64,000 nucleotides of DNA from Archegozetes longisetosus (GCA_018873245.2 JAEMBT020000007.1:11491129-11555128); one strand, 5' to 3'; shown: positions 29,001-42,025, numbered from the stretch's first letter. Numbers and translations are program-made. Notes: a model not told the origin generated them from the letters alone.

Positions 29001-32000
29001 TCATTTTGATGTAATTTGGCAGAAAATAGTCAATTTCGGTTGTTTTCTCAATATTTGAGAGCAAACACGTGCATAAAACTGATTTGACATCAAACTAATC
29101 TATTTTAGTTGGACCCAATTTATGAGATTATTGTTTTCCTAAATTAAGGATCAGGTTGAGAAAATAAACTAAATTCATAGTAATATCGCTCACTTATTCT
29201 GTGGGCAAATATTGCGATCGAAATGCCAAATAAGTTAATGCTCGCAGTGGGACACGTTCAGTGTAATTCAGATTTAATGTATTGCCGAGAATATGTTTTC
29301 GATCATCAAATTGTCTCGAGTTGACTTCAGTTTCAAAAACATATTTTTAAGGAAATCAAGTATTCTTGTTTTGTTTGACTTGTGTTTAGGCTTCACTTGT
29401 TTGGTTCAATTGATGTGTTGAGGCACTATTGATTTGCATAATTGTATATTTACTCATTGTCTGCCTCGTGTACTTAATCAATTATAGTTGACTAATTTGA
29501 TTATAACACGTATATAAGGCTTAATTGTGCTACAAATTGAGGCAATCTTTTTAGATAAATGTTGTTTGAGGTTATCTTTCGTAGCAGTAACTGTATATCT
29601 AACTTAACTTAACTTTTATTCAAAGCTATTACGTTCGCAAAAAATGTTTCGTCAAATAAAAGCTTTTAAATGAAGATTGTATCAGAAGTTTTATCGAAAT
29701 CAAATTATGATTGAATTGACTGTTTGCAGTAATGTGTTCCTATTATGAAAACGATTTTGATTTGTTCAATACTTGATGCCAAAAAAGGCACCTTATCTTG
29801 ACTGGCGATCACTAAACATGAAAGCTTTCTATTTTCTATCAATTTAATTATTTGCGAGCAATTATATCTTGAAATTAGTTCTAAAGATAGTCACTACAAT
29901 CGTAAGGTAACTTTGTTTGCAATCGAATCAGTCTTAGAATGTGGTCATATGTTAGGAAATGGAAGTGTCCTTTAGTTTCCTTGTAAGGAATTTGTCACTC
30001 ATCCCTCGTAATAAGAATCGGTGTTTGGCTCACTTTCCGGTATTATATCCCCTAATGTTTCGCCTGAGCCCTCAATGACAGGATGCCATCTGAAGCAGAC
30101 CTTGTCATCATTTTTTTAATCCAACAAAGTAATTGTCTTTTCTTGAATAACTGATTCTTTATTTGTAACATTATAACCGTAATTAGTAGAGAGAATCGCA
30201 TATAAACATTTTATTTGAGCAAAAATTTTGTGCTAATAATTATGCCCTTTATTTGTGTGATAGGTTTCAAGGCAGCGATAAAAGTCTATACTTTATTTGT
30301 TAGAAAGGAGATAATTTGTGTGTTTTCCAAATACTTTTTTTTGCTAACGAACTCTCTGACCCGAAAATTGGAAGAAAGAAAGTAAATTATATTTTTTGGT
30401 GACATTATTTTTATGCTCTTTAAATTTTCGCGTTATTTGTCATAACACTGCTATCACTGGAGACCTGCCGTCAAGGCTTAACATACAATAAAATTACATT
30501 CAAATGAGTCAATTTTCAATCCGAGTTTACTTCAATTTCTCTTATCCTTTGCATTAATGTATTTTTCAAAAATTGCTTTAGCATTAAGTAATTTTTAAAT
30601 GATCGCAAATTACACTTTGGAGCTGAAAATGAATTATTCTTATGTATTGATAAACTACTTAAAGATTGATAAGAGAACAAACTTCTAGCATTGATTAGCG
30701 ATGCATTTCACGAGTCAAACAGAACAGATACTCTCATTTGTCAGAAACCTCTTTAGAGTAATGTAAAAGTATATTACAATTTAGCTGATAATTACTCGTT
30801 TAAATGGCAAAATTAACTTTTACTTCTTTGTAAAAGATTATCTGATTTGAATTAATTGCGTTAATCACCAAATTTGAGTGTAGAGATCATTATTAGACAT
30901 TTTTAAACATTGATTGTGTCAACTAATCACAAAAAGCGGGAAATGGTCCACATCTCTGGTATGGTCTCTACGGTCGAGCGAATTAGAGAGCAATAGCAAA
31001 ACATTGAATGACAGTCAACGTACCATTCACTGAATGGTTATCATCTGCATAAAGACATGGCATTGAAGACTACGTTATACCTACACCTGAAACTTTGAAA
31101 TAGCTGTCGACCTAATTTCGTTGAGCAGCTCCTCATTTATAACTGTGCCTAAAGTTTTGTCAACTTTTTTCTCTATCTCTTTTAACTTCAAATCTTTTTT
31201 AATGAGACGACAAAACATATGATAATAATATTTATACGCGTGTAATGATTCTTGAGCTCAAACGGTGATCACCGGCGCGGAACCGCTAGAGTTTTAGACC
31301 CAAATTTTTGAGATCGGAGCGAAAGAACTGAAGTGAGGAAAGTGTTACGATTTCTATTTTACTAGACCGGAGATAATTGCACTCTCGAAGGAAATCATTA
31401 GAAGTCATTTATTGTGCAGAAAAGATTTTTTTAATAATTTTTTGTGGGCGATATGTGATACCAATTTGGAGGGCAATCAATTGACTTTATGTTAAAATTG
31501 CGTTTAATTTTTTAATCACTTTCGCCTAACTTTCACTGACAGGTGAAATCGTTTTAATGAACCATATTTTTTGCGTTCAAATATTTGTATCGCTCCAGTA
31601 ATTGGCAAAAACCAAGTTTAGCCAATAGTCAATGCAATCCTCACTTCGACTTTGTTTTAGTAATTGTTTTTGTAAACTCATGTATCGTATTACCTTTAGA
31701 TGTCACGGCCATTACTTCGAAACAGTACCAAATGTTTACAACTACACCATTCAGTACTTGTGAATAACTTTTGCACTCGATATGCTCTACACTTATTATT
31801 GGGTGAATCGATTCAGAGGTTAATAACTTTTTTTATTGATAGCTTTGCTGACACTTTCAACTTGTTATGTGAAAAATTAACAAATTAATCAGTCACTGGA
31901 AAAGTAACACAAAAGTTATTTTGACTTATTTAACCAACGAGTATGGGTTACACTTTTCAAATGTTTAGTTTTTAATTACAGACTACTCTCTGTTCTCCGA

Positions 32001-35000
32001 AAGATTCAAACTGAACTTTTCTCAAATAAACCAGAGTCATATACTTAGTTAATGGTTACATTAAAAGAGAAGATTAATCACTTCGTTAGTAAGCAATTGG
32101 TAACTGGAATCTATAGTAGAGCGTATTTTTCACTACAAAATATAGTATACTGTCTGCATCTTAATTAGTTTGCATACAAGCACTAACTGTTTCAAAAATT
32201 GAATTGGTCTTTGTGAAACACCAGTTCAATAGTTTAAAGTTAACAAAAAGCTTGTGATGTGCGGATAATTAACTTTTTTTAAATGCTGCCACTTATTTAT
32301 GTGATAAATAAGAAATCTTATGAACCAATCCATAATCTAGTTGTCAGACTTGGCTTTTTCTTGTATTCATAGCTTAATCCAAGGATAGATCAAAAGGAAA
32401 TGGAGAGTAGGAATCAGTTTCATTTATTGTTAAAATTGATAGCAAAGTTTATTTTGAATTGTTTATATTGAAGTGATTATTGCGTGATTATTCCCACCCA
32501 AATCGAATGAGTGATTTGCGAGTCAATTTAGCTAGCTTACTTTAGCTAGCTTGCCAGCTCATTTAGCTAGCATTATATACTCGTTTTGTCAAATACAGAT
32601 CCATTTAAGATTAACAGCTTCTTTATTAGACATTTTTCATTTCTCGTAACATTTGCTTAGCATAACTAATTATTTTTTATTTGCAACTCTTCTTCTAACA
32701 TCATAATTAATGCATTGGATTTGCTTTGCAATCATAGCAAGTCTATCAATGCCTCCTTTTATTAGCCATATTGTGAGAATATTTGCTACCAATTGTCATC
32801 AATCACCTCTTTATGCCCTTTTTCTATCTCCTTAATTGCTTTCTCAAATAGATAAATAAACTTGAGATGCAGTTGAGCACTAAATATGCTAATAGCCTTA
32901 AGCCATTTGCATAATAATAGAAGAGTCATACGTAATGCTTGTCTGTAATGGTATTCTCTTTAAAATGTTGTTTCAAAAATTCAATTTAACGCGCAACGTA
33001 CTTAGATAAAAGTATTTAAAACAAACAAGTATTGCTAACTCATAAAACAGTGTAATTAATGATTCTATCAGCGAATAATTCTTGTTAGACATACTCTTCA
33101 TGTTAACCAGAATCTTATGACTTTTAAAAGAAGGTTTAAACACAAGCATTAATTAAAATCGTTAGCATATTATCACTGAAGTTAATTGTACATGAACATA
33201 TACAGACTAAGAAATATCTCTCGTAAAGTTAATTTAACATTTTACGAGTAAACGTGACGATAAAGTAAAGAAGTCATTGATATCAGAAAAAAATCATTAC
33301 AATAATCTTTGATAGTTTATATTCATAGGATTGCCTCGATTTAGATGAACAGGCTGTGCGTATCGGCTCTTGTCTATTAAGTTATTGGCCGTAAGGCTTT
33401 CTTAAACACATGTGCTGCAAATTTGTTCAAATTCTGATTTTAAAATATACTTACAATTTCTTATTATTAACAAGTTTCAGATCTAATTCATTTAAATACA
33501 ATCTTTATCTGATTTTTAAGCCCAAATTTTCAAGTCTTTAAATTAATCAAAATGAATATCTGGTTCACTGATGTTTGCATAACATTATAATATGATTTCT
33601 AAAACTGCTTCTATCATACATGATAGAGAAGAGGTTTAAAAAGTTGAACTCTTGAATAATTAAATAAACTTATGCGTTGCTTTTTAAATAAAAACTTATT
33701 ATTCAAAAAATGAAAAAATTGTATCGCGTTAAAAATAAACTTATGTTATGCAACAGTTCAACTTATTTATGTGAACAATAACTGTAATTATTGTTTGCGT
33801 TACTTTAAATAAATAATAACTTAGAGCAAAATTAGATAATGCTATCAGACGAGCATTTCGTCATGGATTCGCACTAAATTTCAACCAAACTTATAATGCT
33901 TTCTTGAAAACGAAACCACCAGCGAAATCGATGTGTGAAAAATGCACTTGTGCTTTAAAAAAAAACAATTTTCGTTCATGTGTAAAACGAATTCAGATTT
34001 TTTCATTGACGAAATTCGCTCAAGGTTTCAGTCTAAATACATTTCGGTTAAAGTGATGCTAAAAATGAGAATCATTCTCAGTGCTATCTGTGCTATCAGT
34101 TGAGAAAAACTGCAAATATTGATGATTAAATTTAAATTCGATGCGAATAAAAAGAAAAGAAATGTTCAATTTAGCTGAATAGAGAAACGCTGAGTGGGGT
34201 TGGGTTTGAGAAATCGAGTTATTGACGCGCATCTGTACTTCTCACGAGTAATAATTACGCATTAATTATGCAACAAAAATATGATGCTTTTGAGCAGAAT
34301 TATCATTTATAAATTATGACTTTGATGTTCACAAAGTGTCTATATTTAATGCATGTGTCAATTGTATCTGATTATGTTGATTAAGGTATGAGAGGAAATA
34401 TCTCTACCACCCTCTGCCTGGAGTTTAGCAATCACTTAAAGACAAGAACCCAGATAAAATAGAAAACAGCAGCTACTTTTCAATTAGCATTGATGACAGA
34501 GGCGTCACCACTTCATGCATATTACATCCGCCCTACAAACGATCGTTCCCATACTCAAACTCTAAATGAAAATATCAAACAAACAATGGATTCATATTAA
34601 AAATAGTCAAATTTATGAATATTTGATTTGTTTGCCTAACTTTCCGAAACTCATAAAAAGCTGAAAAGACTGGGCTTAGGTTTAGGGAGAGGGCGACGCC
34701 CCTGATCATCAGTGCTTAAGTTTAAACGAGTTGTTAAGCCAATAATAGCTTATGATTATCATATTACACCTATTGATTAGTTAGTTTGAATTGTTAATCG
34801 TTATGATGTGGTTGATGGCAATGATGATGATTCAGTAGATTCGATAATTAATTGCATGAATATATAAACTGAGTTTTACATTAATTGTCTAATGACCTCA
34901 CAGTCTTAGCCCAGACTTGGTTTGTCTTTGGGAGCAAAAAAGAGATTGAGAACAATTCTTGATAATCAATATTATTGGGGCAAAATTTTTTTATCATAAG

Positions 35001-38000
35001 AGAAAGGCAATCCCTCCCATTTGTAGTCACCAAAAACACTGGAAGAAAAAGGGCTTTAATCTTAGTATTAGTATTAGTATTACAATTGCAACATAGCCGT
35101 AAGTCCCAAAACTTGAAGCTGAGTTAGGGAAGCGTGGTTTCTATCATTTTCCCCCAGAGGAAGGGTGTTGTGTAGTTCCAGGTTCGGCTAAACACTCGAA
35201 GATAATCATGTTTCTCATTACTCTCTTCAGTGATGAAATTAAAAAGACCACTTTTTTGTACCACTTATTGCAGTTTTTGATTTAAGTATAACATGTATAG
35301 AAATCAGTGTCAAAATATATGGGCCACTATTACAACTTATATTACTTTTATTAAGCTTCACAAAATCTGCTTCTCGGATGCATAATAACTTTGATATTTA
35401 TATATATACATGTATGATATACATACATATATATATATATATGATATACAGCTATTATTGCATACCTTGTTGTTTAGGCAAATCATTTCCTTTTAACCTG
35501 TCTCTAGCGATCGAAACTATTTCTTTTTCTCTATTTTTGCTATCTTATTTTAGTCCTCAAACCGCGCCTTTTGATGGACATTAAATTATTTTATACAGAG
35601 CATGGCTTCACACAAACACAGAATATGCACACAATTATGCTTTTATGATAATATTGGCTATAATTGAGTTTTGTGTCATACATAATGTGTACCAGACAGA
35701 GCTCTGTCACTGCTCTCATTGTATGCTTATTATGATTTTTAAGAGGTTTGTGAATTACGGGATATTTATGATGGACATTACCTTTTTTTCAGACATAAAC
35801 TTTAATATTAGCCCTTTAAGTCACTCTGAAGTCTTTCGAGTGAAAAGTGGTTCTTCCGTTACTAATTACTGCACCCGAAGCCAGTCCTGCTGTTAAACTT
35901 ACTTTTGCACTAAAAAATTTTTTACAGTTTTTAATAACCTGAAAAATGATTAGCGGTTCAGTACTTATTACTTACGCTTATGAGTATAAATAAAAATCAA
36001 ACTTATCTGATTGACTCCTATCTATGATTGAAACGTTCACTATTATTTATAGCATGCATTTATTGTATTAGACATCAATTTATAGATTTGATTCGAATGA
36101 TAATAATCTAGACATAAATTACTGGTTTCAAGTTTCTGATAGTGTTTACATATAATGTGTTGACTGTAAGTGACAATATTTCATGAATCGCTCGTAGCGT
36201 TGCTTCTGCTTCTGGCCATAACAAATAGCTCTGAGCCATTCCAGAAAAAGAGAGAGAATTAAGAAATGTACAGATAATAAAGGAATATAAAATAACAAAA
36301 CAAATGACTAACTATGAAGAAATTTTTTTAATACCGCAAAACCTTGTGAAGGCAACCGATGTGCCCAACCCATGGCTGGGAGGAGTTTCAAAGAAAAAGT
36401 GGGGCAAATTATGATACCAGTTGCTTTTGTATATGCAAAGCCATCAGATTCCTCATAATCTGGAGCAAAGCTCTGATCAGTCCACTATTTTGTTTGGCTC
36501 GGATCAGACCGACAATTGTTCTAACTGTCAAAAGAAGTGATACTTTATCTGAGCCAACACTAGAAGAAGTATCGGATTTGAAATCTATTTTATATATTAG
36601 TCATTGATATTGTAATAAACACACACTCTGTCGAAATGTTTTGTGAGCGGCCTTTCGGTTCTTGAAACGTATAATAAAAAATATATGACAAGTTTATTCT
36701 TTGACTCGCTTTTGTTATTAAGTCAGTTTGATTTGTTTGCAACTTTGATGGATCAGCTTTTTCTCAATCTACCCCTTCCAACAAAGCATCGCTTCAACGG
36801 TTGATTGTTCGCATCAACTAATATTGAAAGTGCAAACTTCAACTTTTTCTAATTAACAGTTTACAGTACAAAACTGTATGTGATATTATTTGTTTGTCAT
36901 TTTTTCGTTAATATAAGTTGAAAAACTGTTCAAATACTTCAGTTCAAAGTTTATATATCGAAGTGAAAGTCTTTTTCAATTTATTCGAGTCGCTAAAGAA
37001 GATAAAACTTTTCTAAAGAAGACAAAACTTTTTTTTTATATTAAATGCAAACTTTTTCACTGCCAACAATTTACGAAAATCTGAATTGAACCACTTTTTG
37101 TATCGTATGTGAATCTATTTGTATATGTTTTACAGCCTTTTCTACTTTTTATTGTTGTTGACACGGAAGTTATAGCTGTTTTACACTAAAGCGCATTTTC
37201 AATCATATTTCTTCAAATAGTTTAGTTTCGAAAAAGCTGCTGTTATTGCATCTGTCATCACATCACTACGAAACTATACATTTGCCACTTGTTTCATTAC
37301 GTGATACTGCTTTACGAGAGAACTAACGGCAATTATTATTATTGAGAGAGAGCTAAACTTAGAAAAAACAAAACTCAAACGAATCCTAGATTTTTAATCA
37401 ATTATTCATACTAAAATGTTCGAAGGAAAAAAAATAATTGATCGACACTTGAAGTAACGCCAAAATTGTGATTTAATATTCAGCTTGAGCAAAAGTGATA
37501 AAACTTTATAGCTTTTTTCTTTTCGTTTTGACTCTTTATTTTTGAAAAGTGTGTTCACTACTGAATAAGTGTTACCTGAATTACTGTCTGAAGAGATAAT
37601 TTATATTAGTTGGCGATTTGAATTCGATAGTGAGCAACTGAAATAGCTTAAATTGATTATTAAGAGTGAGCAACTGATTCAAGTACTGAGAAGACTATTT
37701 ACTGATTCAAAGAGGTCGTGAAGAGGCCGCACGTTTGGGGTGGAGTGACAGTTACGGTTAGAGAGGCATTCATGCAACACATAAAGTAATATATGATCAA
37801 TGCTTAAGATCTTCTCTGAAACTCAATGACAAATTTGCGTGTGATTCACACCATAAGCACAATAAACAACTATAGAAAGTGATGATGCCTCTTACCGATT
37901 ACGATATACAATCAAAATTATTTTTTACTTCTACTAACCATTCGAATCATTTCTAAACGATGACTGATTTCTTTTTATTTGTGTACATCCTTGTCATATG

Positions 38001-41000
38001 ACATACTATCAGTTTTTGTTTCTTAAACTTTTATTATTGTTTGTAACGAAGTTTAAGTTTACGGTTTGAAAAAAACTTATTTTGTGTGCAACTCGTTTCA
38101 AGTGAAGCGTTCAGTATATCTACTCCAGGGTTAGCTTTACATAATTGAAATCGTGCTAATAAACAATTGGTAAGATATTAAGTAAGACAAGTCCTAAAGC
38201 TAATCATTTAATAATATAAACCATCAAACTTTATCAAAACATTTTTCTCGTCTAAACTACTTATAGTATGCTTTCTATTAAATCCATATAAAGGTTCTCA
38301 TAGTTATTTTTTTCTGATCGTGTTTTCTGACGTATTTTTTTGTATTTTATTTTCATAGTATTTAATATTTAAATTGCAATGATTTTGCCGTACGCTATAA
38401 TATGTCAAACTTGTCAAAGTTTACAGAACCTGAAATCTTAGTGTTTCATCATTCGTGAGTTCATTGATTGCCTCAATTTTTTGATGCTCCCTATCGTATA
38501 ACAGTTTTTGACGCCGGAGGCTAAGCATTTTAAGTCCACATAATTCCAAATTTAAAGTTACTTTAACCCAACAAAGTTTGTAACAAGTTTTCTATTTCTT
38601 TTTCTGTTCGGAAAAAGTGCTTTAGTTTTGATTTGAATAAAGCTCACAACGAAGCTTCTCGCTCTTCAATTTATTAGGAACCATAAAAATGCTAACTTTC
38701 AGCATGACTTATATTCAGTTTATTTCGACCAATTTCAAACTCTCTTACAGCTTCAGTTCAGTTAAATCTGCAAATGCACTAATCATATGATACTAATTGA
38801 AATTTTCATTTATTGGACTACTTTTTTTAGTAGTCGAAGAAATGATCGTTCGTCAGTTTTAGGGCAATCGCCTCGGATTTAAATCACATCTTGAGATTTA
38901 GTAGGCGTGAAAATAGAAATCTAATTTGTCAGATTCTGACCTCAATCAGTCGACCATTTTTTGTATGCTTTCCGATCGCTGTCGCATTAGTGCCAACTCT
39001 TTCAAAACTTTTGTTCTTAATTAAACACTTAATTCTAAATTAAGTCTATTTAAAATGTATTTGTTTTACTTATATCTGCATTCAATTTCAATTAAATGCA
39101 AATATTTCAAGTCAATTAACTTTAATCAGATTGTAATAAGTTATTAAGAGATACTTTTGTAATGTTTGAATAGATTGAACGAACACGTTCTATTCTCTCA
39201 CTGTAACGAAGATTCTGGTGGAGGAGATCGTGAATACAAGTGCAACCAGTGCCCCAAAGTATTTAACTGGAAAAGTAATCTCATTCGACATCAAGTCGCT
39301 CACGACGACTCTCGAAGATACACGTGCGAGAACTGCAAGAAAGTCTTCACAGATCCGAGTAATCTTCAGCGACACATTCGATCGCAACACATCGGCGCCC
39401 GATCTCACGCTTGTCCCGATTGTGGTAAAACATTTGCCACTTCATCAGGCCTTAAACAACACACACACATCCATTCGAGTGTTAAGCCATTCAGATGTGA
39501 GGTTTGCTTCAAAGCCTACACACAATTCTCGAATTTATGTCGACATAAGCGTATGCACGCCACGTGTCGGCTACAGATCAAGTGTAATAAGTGCGGACAA
39601 GCCTTTTCTACTGTCACTTCCCTATCAAAGCATAAAAGATTCTGCGAGGGAACTTCTCCATCATCCAATGTTTCATTATCTCCTTCGAGAAATGTTAATA
39701 ACATTAGTCTAAACTTATCGTCAAACCTATCATCACCTGATAGTACTGGCAAAAAGGATTCTCAAATTGGATCTTTGGATTTAGCGAGCCCATTAGGTCA
39801 GACTAATCCTAACCCTTTTCTGGTATATTCAAGACCAGGTTTTCCATTTTACCCGCCATTTTTCGGTACTTCATTCCCGACTATATTTGCCGGCGCAGGA
39901 GCTCCTATTTCTCCGGGGAGTAGTTCAGCGCTTATTAATACTAATAATAGCATTAATAATAGTAATCAACTCTCAAGTGATACGTTTTCGTTCACTAATA
40001 AACAGCAAACACTTGAGACCGAGATCATTAAGAAATCTAGTGATTCTGAAGTCAAAAATTGTGAGAACAATTCACAAAACTCATTGACTGATTCGTCAGC
40101 AATCGATTCAAATCTCAAGAAAGAGGTAGTTTAGAAATGATTTTTCAAAGTAAAAAAGTTTTGGCAATATTTCAGTTTATTTTTTCTAAACTTTAGAAAC
40201 AAGAAGCGGCTTCCAATTCAAGCGAAAGTTTGGCATCTGATTCAGAGCATTCAGACTTGGAAGAAAGCGACGAAGAAGTGGCCATAACTGGAGATTCAGA
40301 TTCCGAAGACGAACAAATTGATAAGAAATCCAAAGAAGCGTCAACAAAAAAGGATATAAACAATTCAAAGACTGAATCGGATAGTTTGATAAGTGAGAAT
40401 ATAATGACTAGTAATCGCGAGAGTTCTCCAAAACAAGGAGCTGTTTGTCCCGAACAAATGATTTCATCAAACGGTTTCATACGTCCACTCACTATGATGG
40501 TCGACCACTTGCACTCTGACTTGCCGTTCGATCTTTCGCGTAATAATAATAAATCTCAACGAAGACTACTCGAAGATTCGCCTGAATTCAAATCGAAAGT
40601 CCGCGAAGAGTCGACTGATGAACCGTTGGATTTGACGATAAAACACAAGAAAGAGAGTATATCATCACATTTGATGGCACACAACAGTTACGAAGAATTA
40701 TTTGCCAGACATAGAGCTATGCTGATGGCAGAAAGTGTGCAATCGAGGGATGAGAAGCGGTCACAATCGCCAACTGGTCATATCTTCAATCATCACAAGT
40801 TGACGGAACACTTTCCGCGTCCACTCTCACCGTCAAAACTGATGGCATATCCGCGACCTATTCACCCAATGATATTAGAGTCGATGTATCGCATGCAACT
40901 CGAGCACCAACAGAAACCACCAAATACTCCGGCCTTTCCAATGTTTGGCGATCCTCAGCGTTTATCGACAGCGTTTCCCGCATTTCCGCCTCGATATCCG

Positions 41001-41939
41001 CCAATGTTAAGCCCCGCACTTCTGGGCACACCCGCAGCTCAGGCCACCTTTGACTTCATGAGAGCTCACATAAACGACAAAATTAAACCTCAATCGGAAC
41101 TGATGTCACCGCAAATGATTAAATCAAAAGAGAGATATACGTGTAAATTCTGCGGAAAAGTATTCCCACGTTCGGCTAATTTGACGCGACATTTGCGAAC
41201 ACATACTGGCGAACAGCCGTACAAATGCAAATATTGCGAAAGATCTTTCTCGATATCATCCAATCTTCAAAGACATGTCAGGAACATTCACAATAAGGAA
41301 AAGCCATTCAAGTGTCCGCTCTGTGATCGATGTTTCGGTCAACAGACAAACCTCGACAGACACTTGAAGAAACACGAATCTGACGGACCGACCATTTTGG
41401 ACGACTCACCCAAGGTTGACAGCGATAAAGACAACAGCGACGCATATTTCAATGAGATTCGTACATTTATGGGTAAAGTCACCGATCGTTCAATGGCTGA
41501 TAAATCGATTCGAAGTCTAATTTCTCCGAACTGTAACAATGAAAAAGTCAATTCATCAAAAACTAACGGCACTAACGATGATAATGAGACCATTGCTGAT
41601 GAAGAATCAGATATTGACGAAAGTATTCCCAAAAAATCTCGAATACATTCCGACACTTCCAGTATTATTGAAGAAGACGTAAACATGAGTGAAGACAATG
41701 AGGACGCAGACTCTGTGACCGATGAAGAATCGTCTGCCATCCCCTCAGAGAACGGCAACAGTAGAACAAGTCCATCAAGAAGTCCACCGGTAGGCACGAG
41801 AACGAGAGCCAATATTAGTTCAGTTGTGGCGTGTCTTTCGAAGAAAGCACAGCAAAAGTTGAATGGACTGAACGGTTGCGGCAAAAACGACGACGAGAAC
41901 AATAGTGAGAACGGAGTAGCCCTCACTGCTGGACATTGA
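4892..41939 (+). CDS. ham: PRDM3/PRDM16-type zinc-finger transcription factor (hamlet/MECOM orthologue), N-terminus missing
   Basis: Five exons (4892-5026, 21744-21855, 26096-26375, 39174-40125, 40197-41939) have AG/GT borders and matching phases (0, 1, 2, 0), giving 1073 visible residues. Residues 1 to about 75 are the C-terminal half of a PR/SET domain. Six C2H2-type fingers follow at about 164-332; the sixth ends in Cys (C2HC) as in EVI1. An acidic Ser/Glu region comes next, then PFDLS (603-607) and PLDLT (636-640) CtBP-type motifs. Three fingers at 809-886 and a DAYFNEIR block follow. Finger order, linker motifs and the last fingers match vertebrate MECOM/PRDM16 and fly hamlet closely. 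Known family role: nuclear DNA-binding regulator of cell fate that recruits CtBP. EVI1 has seven plus three fingers; here I see six plus three. The start codon and the first part of the PR domain are not found and probably lie upstream of the window or in an unrecognised small exon. Confidence 0.93.
5027..21743 (+). other. hamlet intron A-B (16.7 kb)
   Basis: Bounded by GGACAG/GTATGA and TTCTTCTAG. I see no gene-like reading frame, only short AT-rich frames. A pentanucleotide array lies at 12403-12445. A GGTTCGACTC string near 15861 resembles a pol III B box but has no credible A box or tRNA fold. Developmental enhancers would be expected in such an intron but cannot be seen by eye. Confidence 0.6.
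12403..12445. repeat. (CAAGT)n pentanucleotide array
   Basis: About eight or nine units of CAAGT with one A substitution, in the first large hamlet intron. Confidence 0.9.
21744..21855 (+). CDS. ham: hamlet exon B: end of PR domain
   Basis: A 112-bp exon lies after a TTCTTCTAG acceptor and before GTGAGA. It reads [18 protein letters not shown] and then a charged tail. It continues exon A directly, as in MECOM (QIFYRVVADIQPGEELLL). It ends in phase 1, so the next exon must supply two bases; the acceptor at 26096 does so and gives Gly. Confidence 0.8.
24809..24916 (+). other. Candidate alternative hamlet exon (108 bp)
   Basis: It is flanked by CTTTTCAG and GTGAAG, so it could be a cassette exon. 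It is open in phase 0 (36 codons), as the end of exon A requires. After exon B (phase 1) it meets a stop within eight codons. It has no recognisable domain. It may instead be intronic sequence upstream of the stronger acceptor at 24917. Confidence 0.2.
24917..24978 (+). CDS. Candidate alternative terminal exon of hamlet (PR-only isoform)
   Basis: The acceptor has an exceptionally pyrimidine-rich tract (24891-24916, ending TTTTCCTGCCAG) for this AT-rich intron. Joined to exon B in phase 1, it reads [20 protein letters not shown] and then TAA at 24976. AATAAA lies at 25186-25191, about 210 bases downstream. The product would hold the PR domain without zinc fingers, like the separate MDS1 transcript known from the vertebrate MECOM locus. 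Isoform use is inference from splice signals only. Confidence 0.3.
25186..25191 (+). terminator. Poly(A) signal AATAAA inside hamlet intron B-C
   Basis: A canonical hexamer downstream of the candidate terminal exon. Such hexamers are common by chance in AT-rich DNA, so it supports that exon only weakly. Confidence 0.25.
26096..26375 (+). CDS. ham: hamlet exon C: Ser-rich linker and first half of finger 1
   Basis: A 280-bp exon follows a TTTAG acceptor preceded by a T-rich tract and ends CTGAG before GTAAGA. It encodes a Ser/Asn/Pro-rich linker and then [15 protein letters not shown]. Finger 1 is split by the intron: its two Cys are here (residues 164 and 167) and its two His come from exon D. 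The phase (2 bases left over) fits the exon D acceptor at 39174 exactly. Confidence 0.85.
32527..32571. repeat. Tandem TTTAGCTAGC repeat
   Basis: Three copies of TTTAGCTAGC separated by 4 and 10 bases. Each unit contains the palindrome GCTAGC. Confidence 0.8.
35062..35082. repeat. (TTAGTA)n short tandem repeat
   Basis: Three and a half units of TTAGTA. Confidence 0.85.
35399..35452. repeat. (TA)n/(CATA)n low-complexity tract
   Basis: Alternating TA with CATA and GATA interruptions. It accounts for the Tyr/Ile-rich short frame that starts at 35378. Confidence 0.85.
36993..37032. repeat. 20-bp tandem duplication
   Basis: Two adjacent 20-base copies (36993-37012 and 37013-37032) beginning CTAAAGAAGA, differing at one base. 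Confidence 0.85.
39174..40125 (+). CDS. ham: hamlet exon D: N-terminal zinc-finger cluster
   Basis: This 952-bp exon follows a TGAATAG acceptor. It completes finger 1 (LNEHVLFSH) and carries fingers 2-6 at residues about 199-332. Blocks such as [39 protein letters not shown] and [15 protein letters not shown] are near identical to the EVI1 DNA-binding cluster. The remainder is Ser/Asn/Pro-rich. The open frame runs three codons past the exon to a stop, but GAG-GTAGTT at 40126 is a donor and a 71-nt intron joins in frame to the next exon. Confidence 0.93.
40197..41939 (+). CDS. ham: hamlet exon E: CtBP motifs, C-terminal fingers 7-9, stop
   Basis: This last coding exon is 1743 bp, after a TTTTCTAAACTTTAG acceptor. 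It opens with an acidic stretch ([14 protein letters not shown]), then PFDLS at about 40524 and PLDLT at about 40623. Three C2H2 fingers run from about 41142, including [29 protein letters not shown] and [14 protein letters not shown], which are almost identical to MECOM/PRDM16. The [12 protein letters not shown] block and a long acidic Ser-rich tail follow. TGA is at 41937-41939. Confidence 0.95.
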   Translation, partial: KQEAASNSSESLASDSEHSDLEESDEEVAITGDSDSEDEQIDKKSKEASTKKDINNSKTESDSLISENIMTSNRESSPKQGAVCPEQMISSNGFIRPLTMMVDHLHSDLPFDLSRNNNKSQRRLLEDSPEFKSKVREESTDEPLDLTIKHKKESISSHLMAHNSYEELFARHRAMLMAESVQSRDEKRSQSPTGHIFNHHKLTEHFPRPLSPSKLMAYPRPIHPMILESMYRMQLEHQQKPPNTPAFPMFGDPQRLSTAFPAFPPRYPPMLSPALLGTPAAQATFDFMRAHINDKIKPQSELMSPQMIKSKERYTCKFCGKVFPRSANLTRHLRTHTGEQPYKCKYCERSFSISSNLQRHVRNIHNKEKPFKCPLCDRCFGQQTNLDRHLKKHESDGPTILDDSPKVDSDKDNSDAYFNEIRTFMGKVTDRSMADKSIRSLISPNCNNEKVNSSKTNGTNDDNETIADEESDIDESIPKKSRIHSDTSSIIEEDVNMSEDNEDADSVTDEESSAIPSENGNSRTSPSRSPPVGTRTRANISSVVACLSKKAQQKLNGLNGCGKNDDENNSENGVALTAGH

Positions 41940-42025
41940 TATTGGTTCCAACGTTTTATTCGTATAATTAATTGATTTATGACAAAGTACTTCTTAATGA
42001 CAGAGTGCTAGTCATGTCATATGAA

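Larger units (their letters stand above)
26376..39173 (+). other. hamlet intron C-D (12.8 kb)
   Basis: Bounded by GTAAGA and TGAATAG. It is AT-rich with simple repeats (32527-32571, 35062-35082, 35399-35452, 36993-37032). Short open frames occur, such as 115 codons on the - strand at 27129-27476, but none shows a recognisable domain or splice support. Confidence 0.6.

Noticed and set aside
36311-36607. Two frames with mild coding look ([18 protein letters not shown] and [12 protein letters not shown])
   Set aside because: They lie in different frames over the same bases, neither links to hamlet exons by good splice sites, and neither has a known domain.
39190-39752. Frames on + frame 2 and on - across the hamlet finger exon
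   Set aside because: They are shadows of the zinc-finger reading frame, which shows unambiguous conserved fingers.
40126-40134. Stop codon ending hamlet at 40134
   Set aside because: A donor at 40126 and an acceptor at 40196 give a 71-nt intron that keeps frame into the conserved C-terminal fingers.
41339-41926. 195-codon - strand frame opposite hamlet exon E
   Set aside because: Antisense of an acidic Ser-rich coding region; Leu/Ser-rich with no domain.
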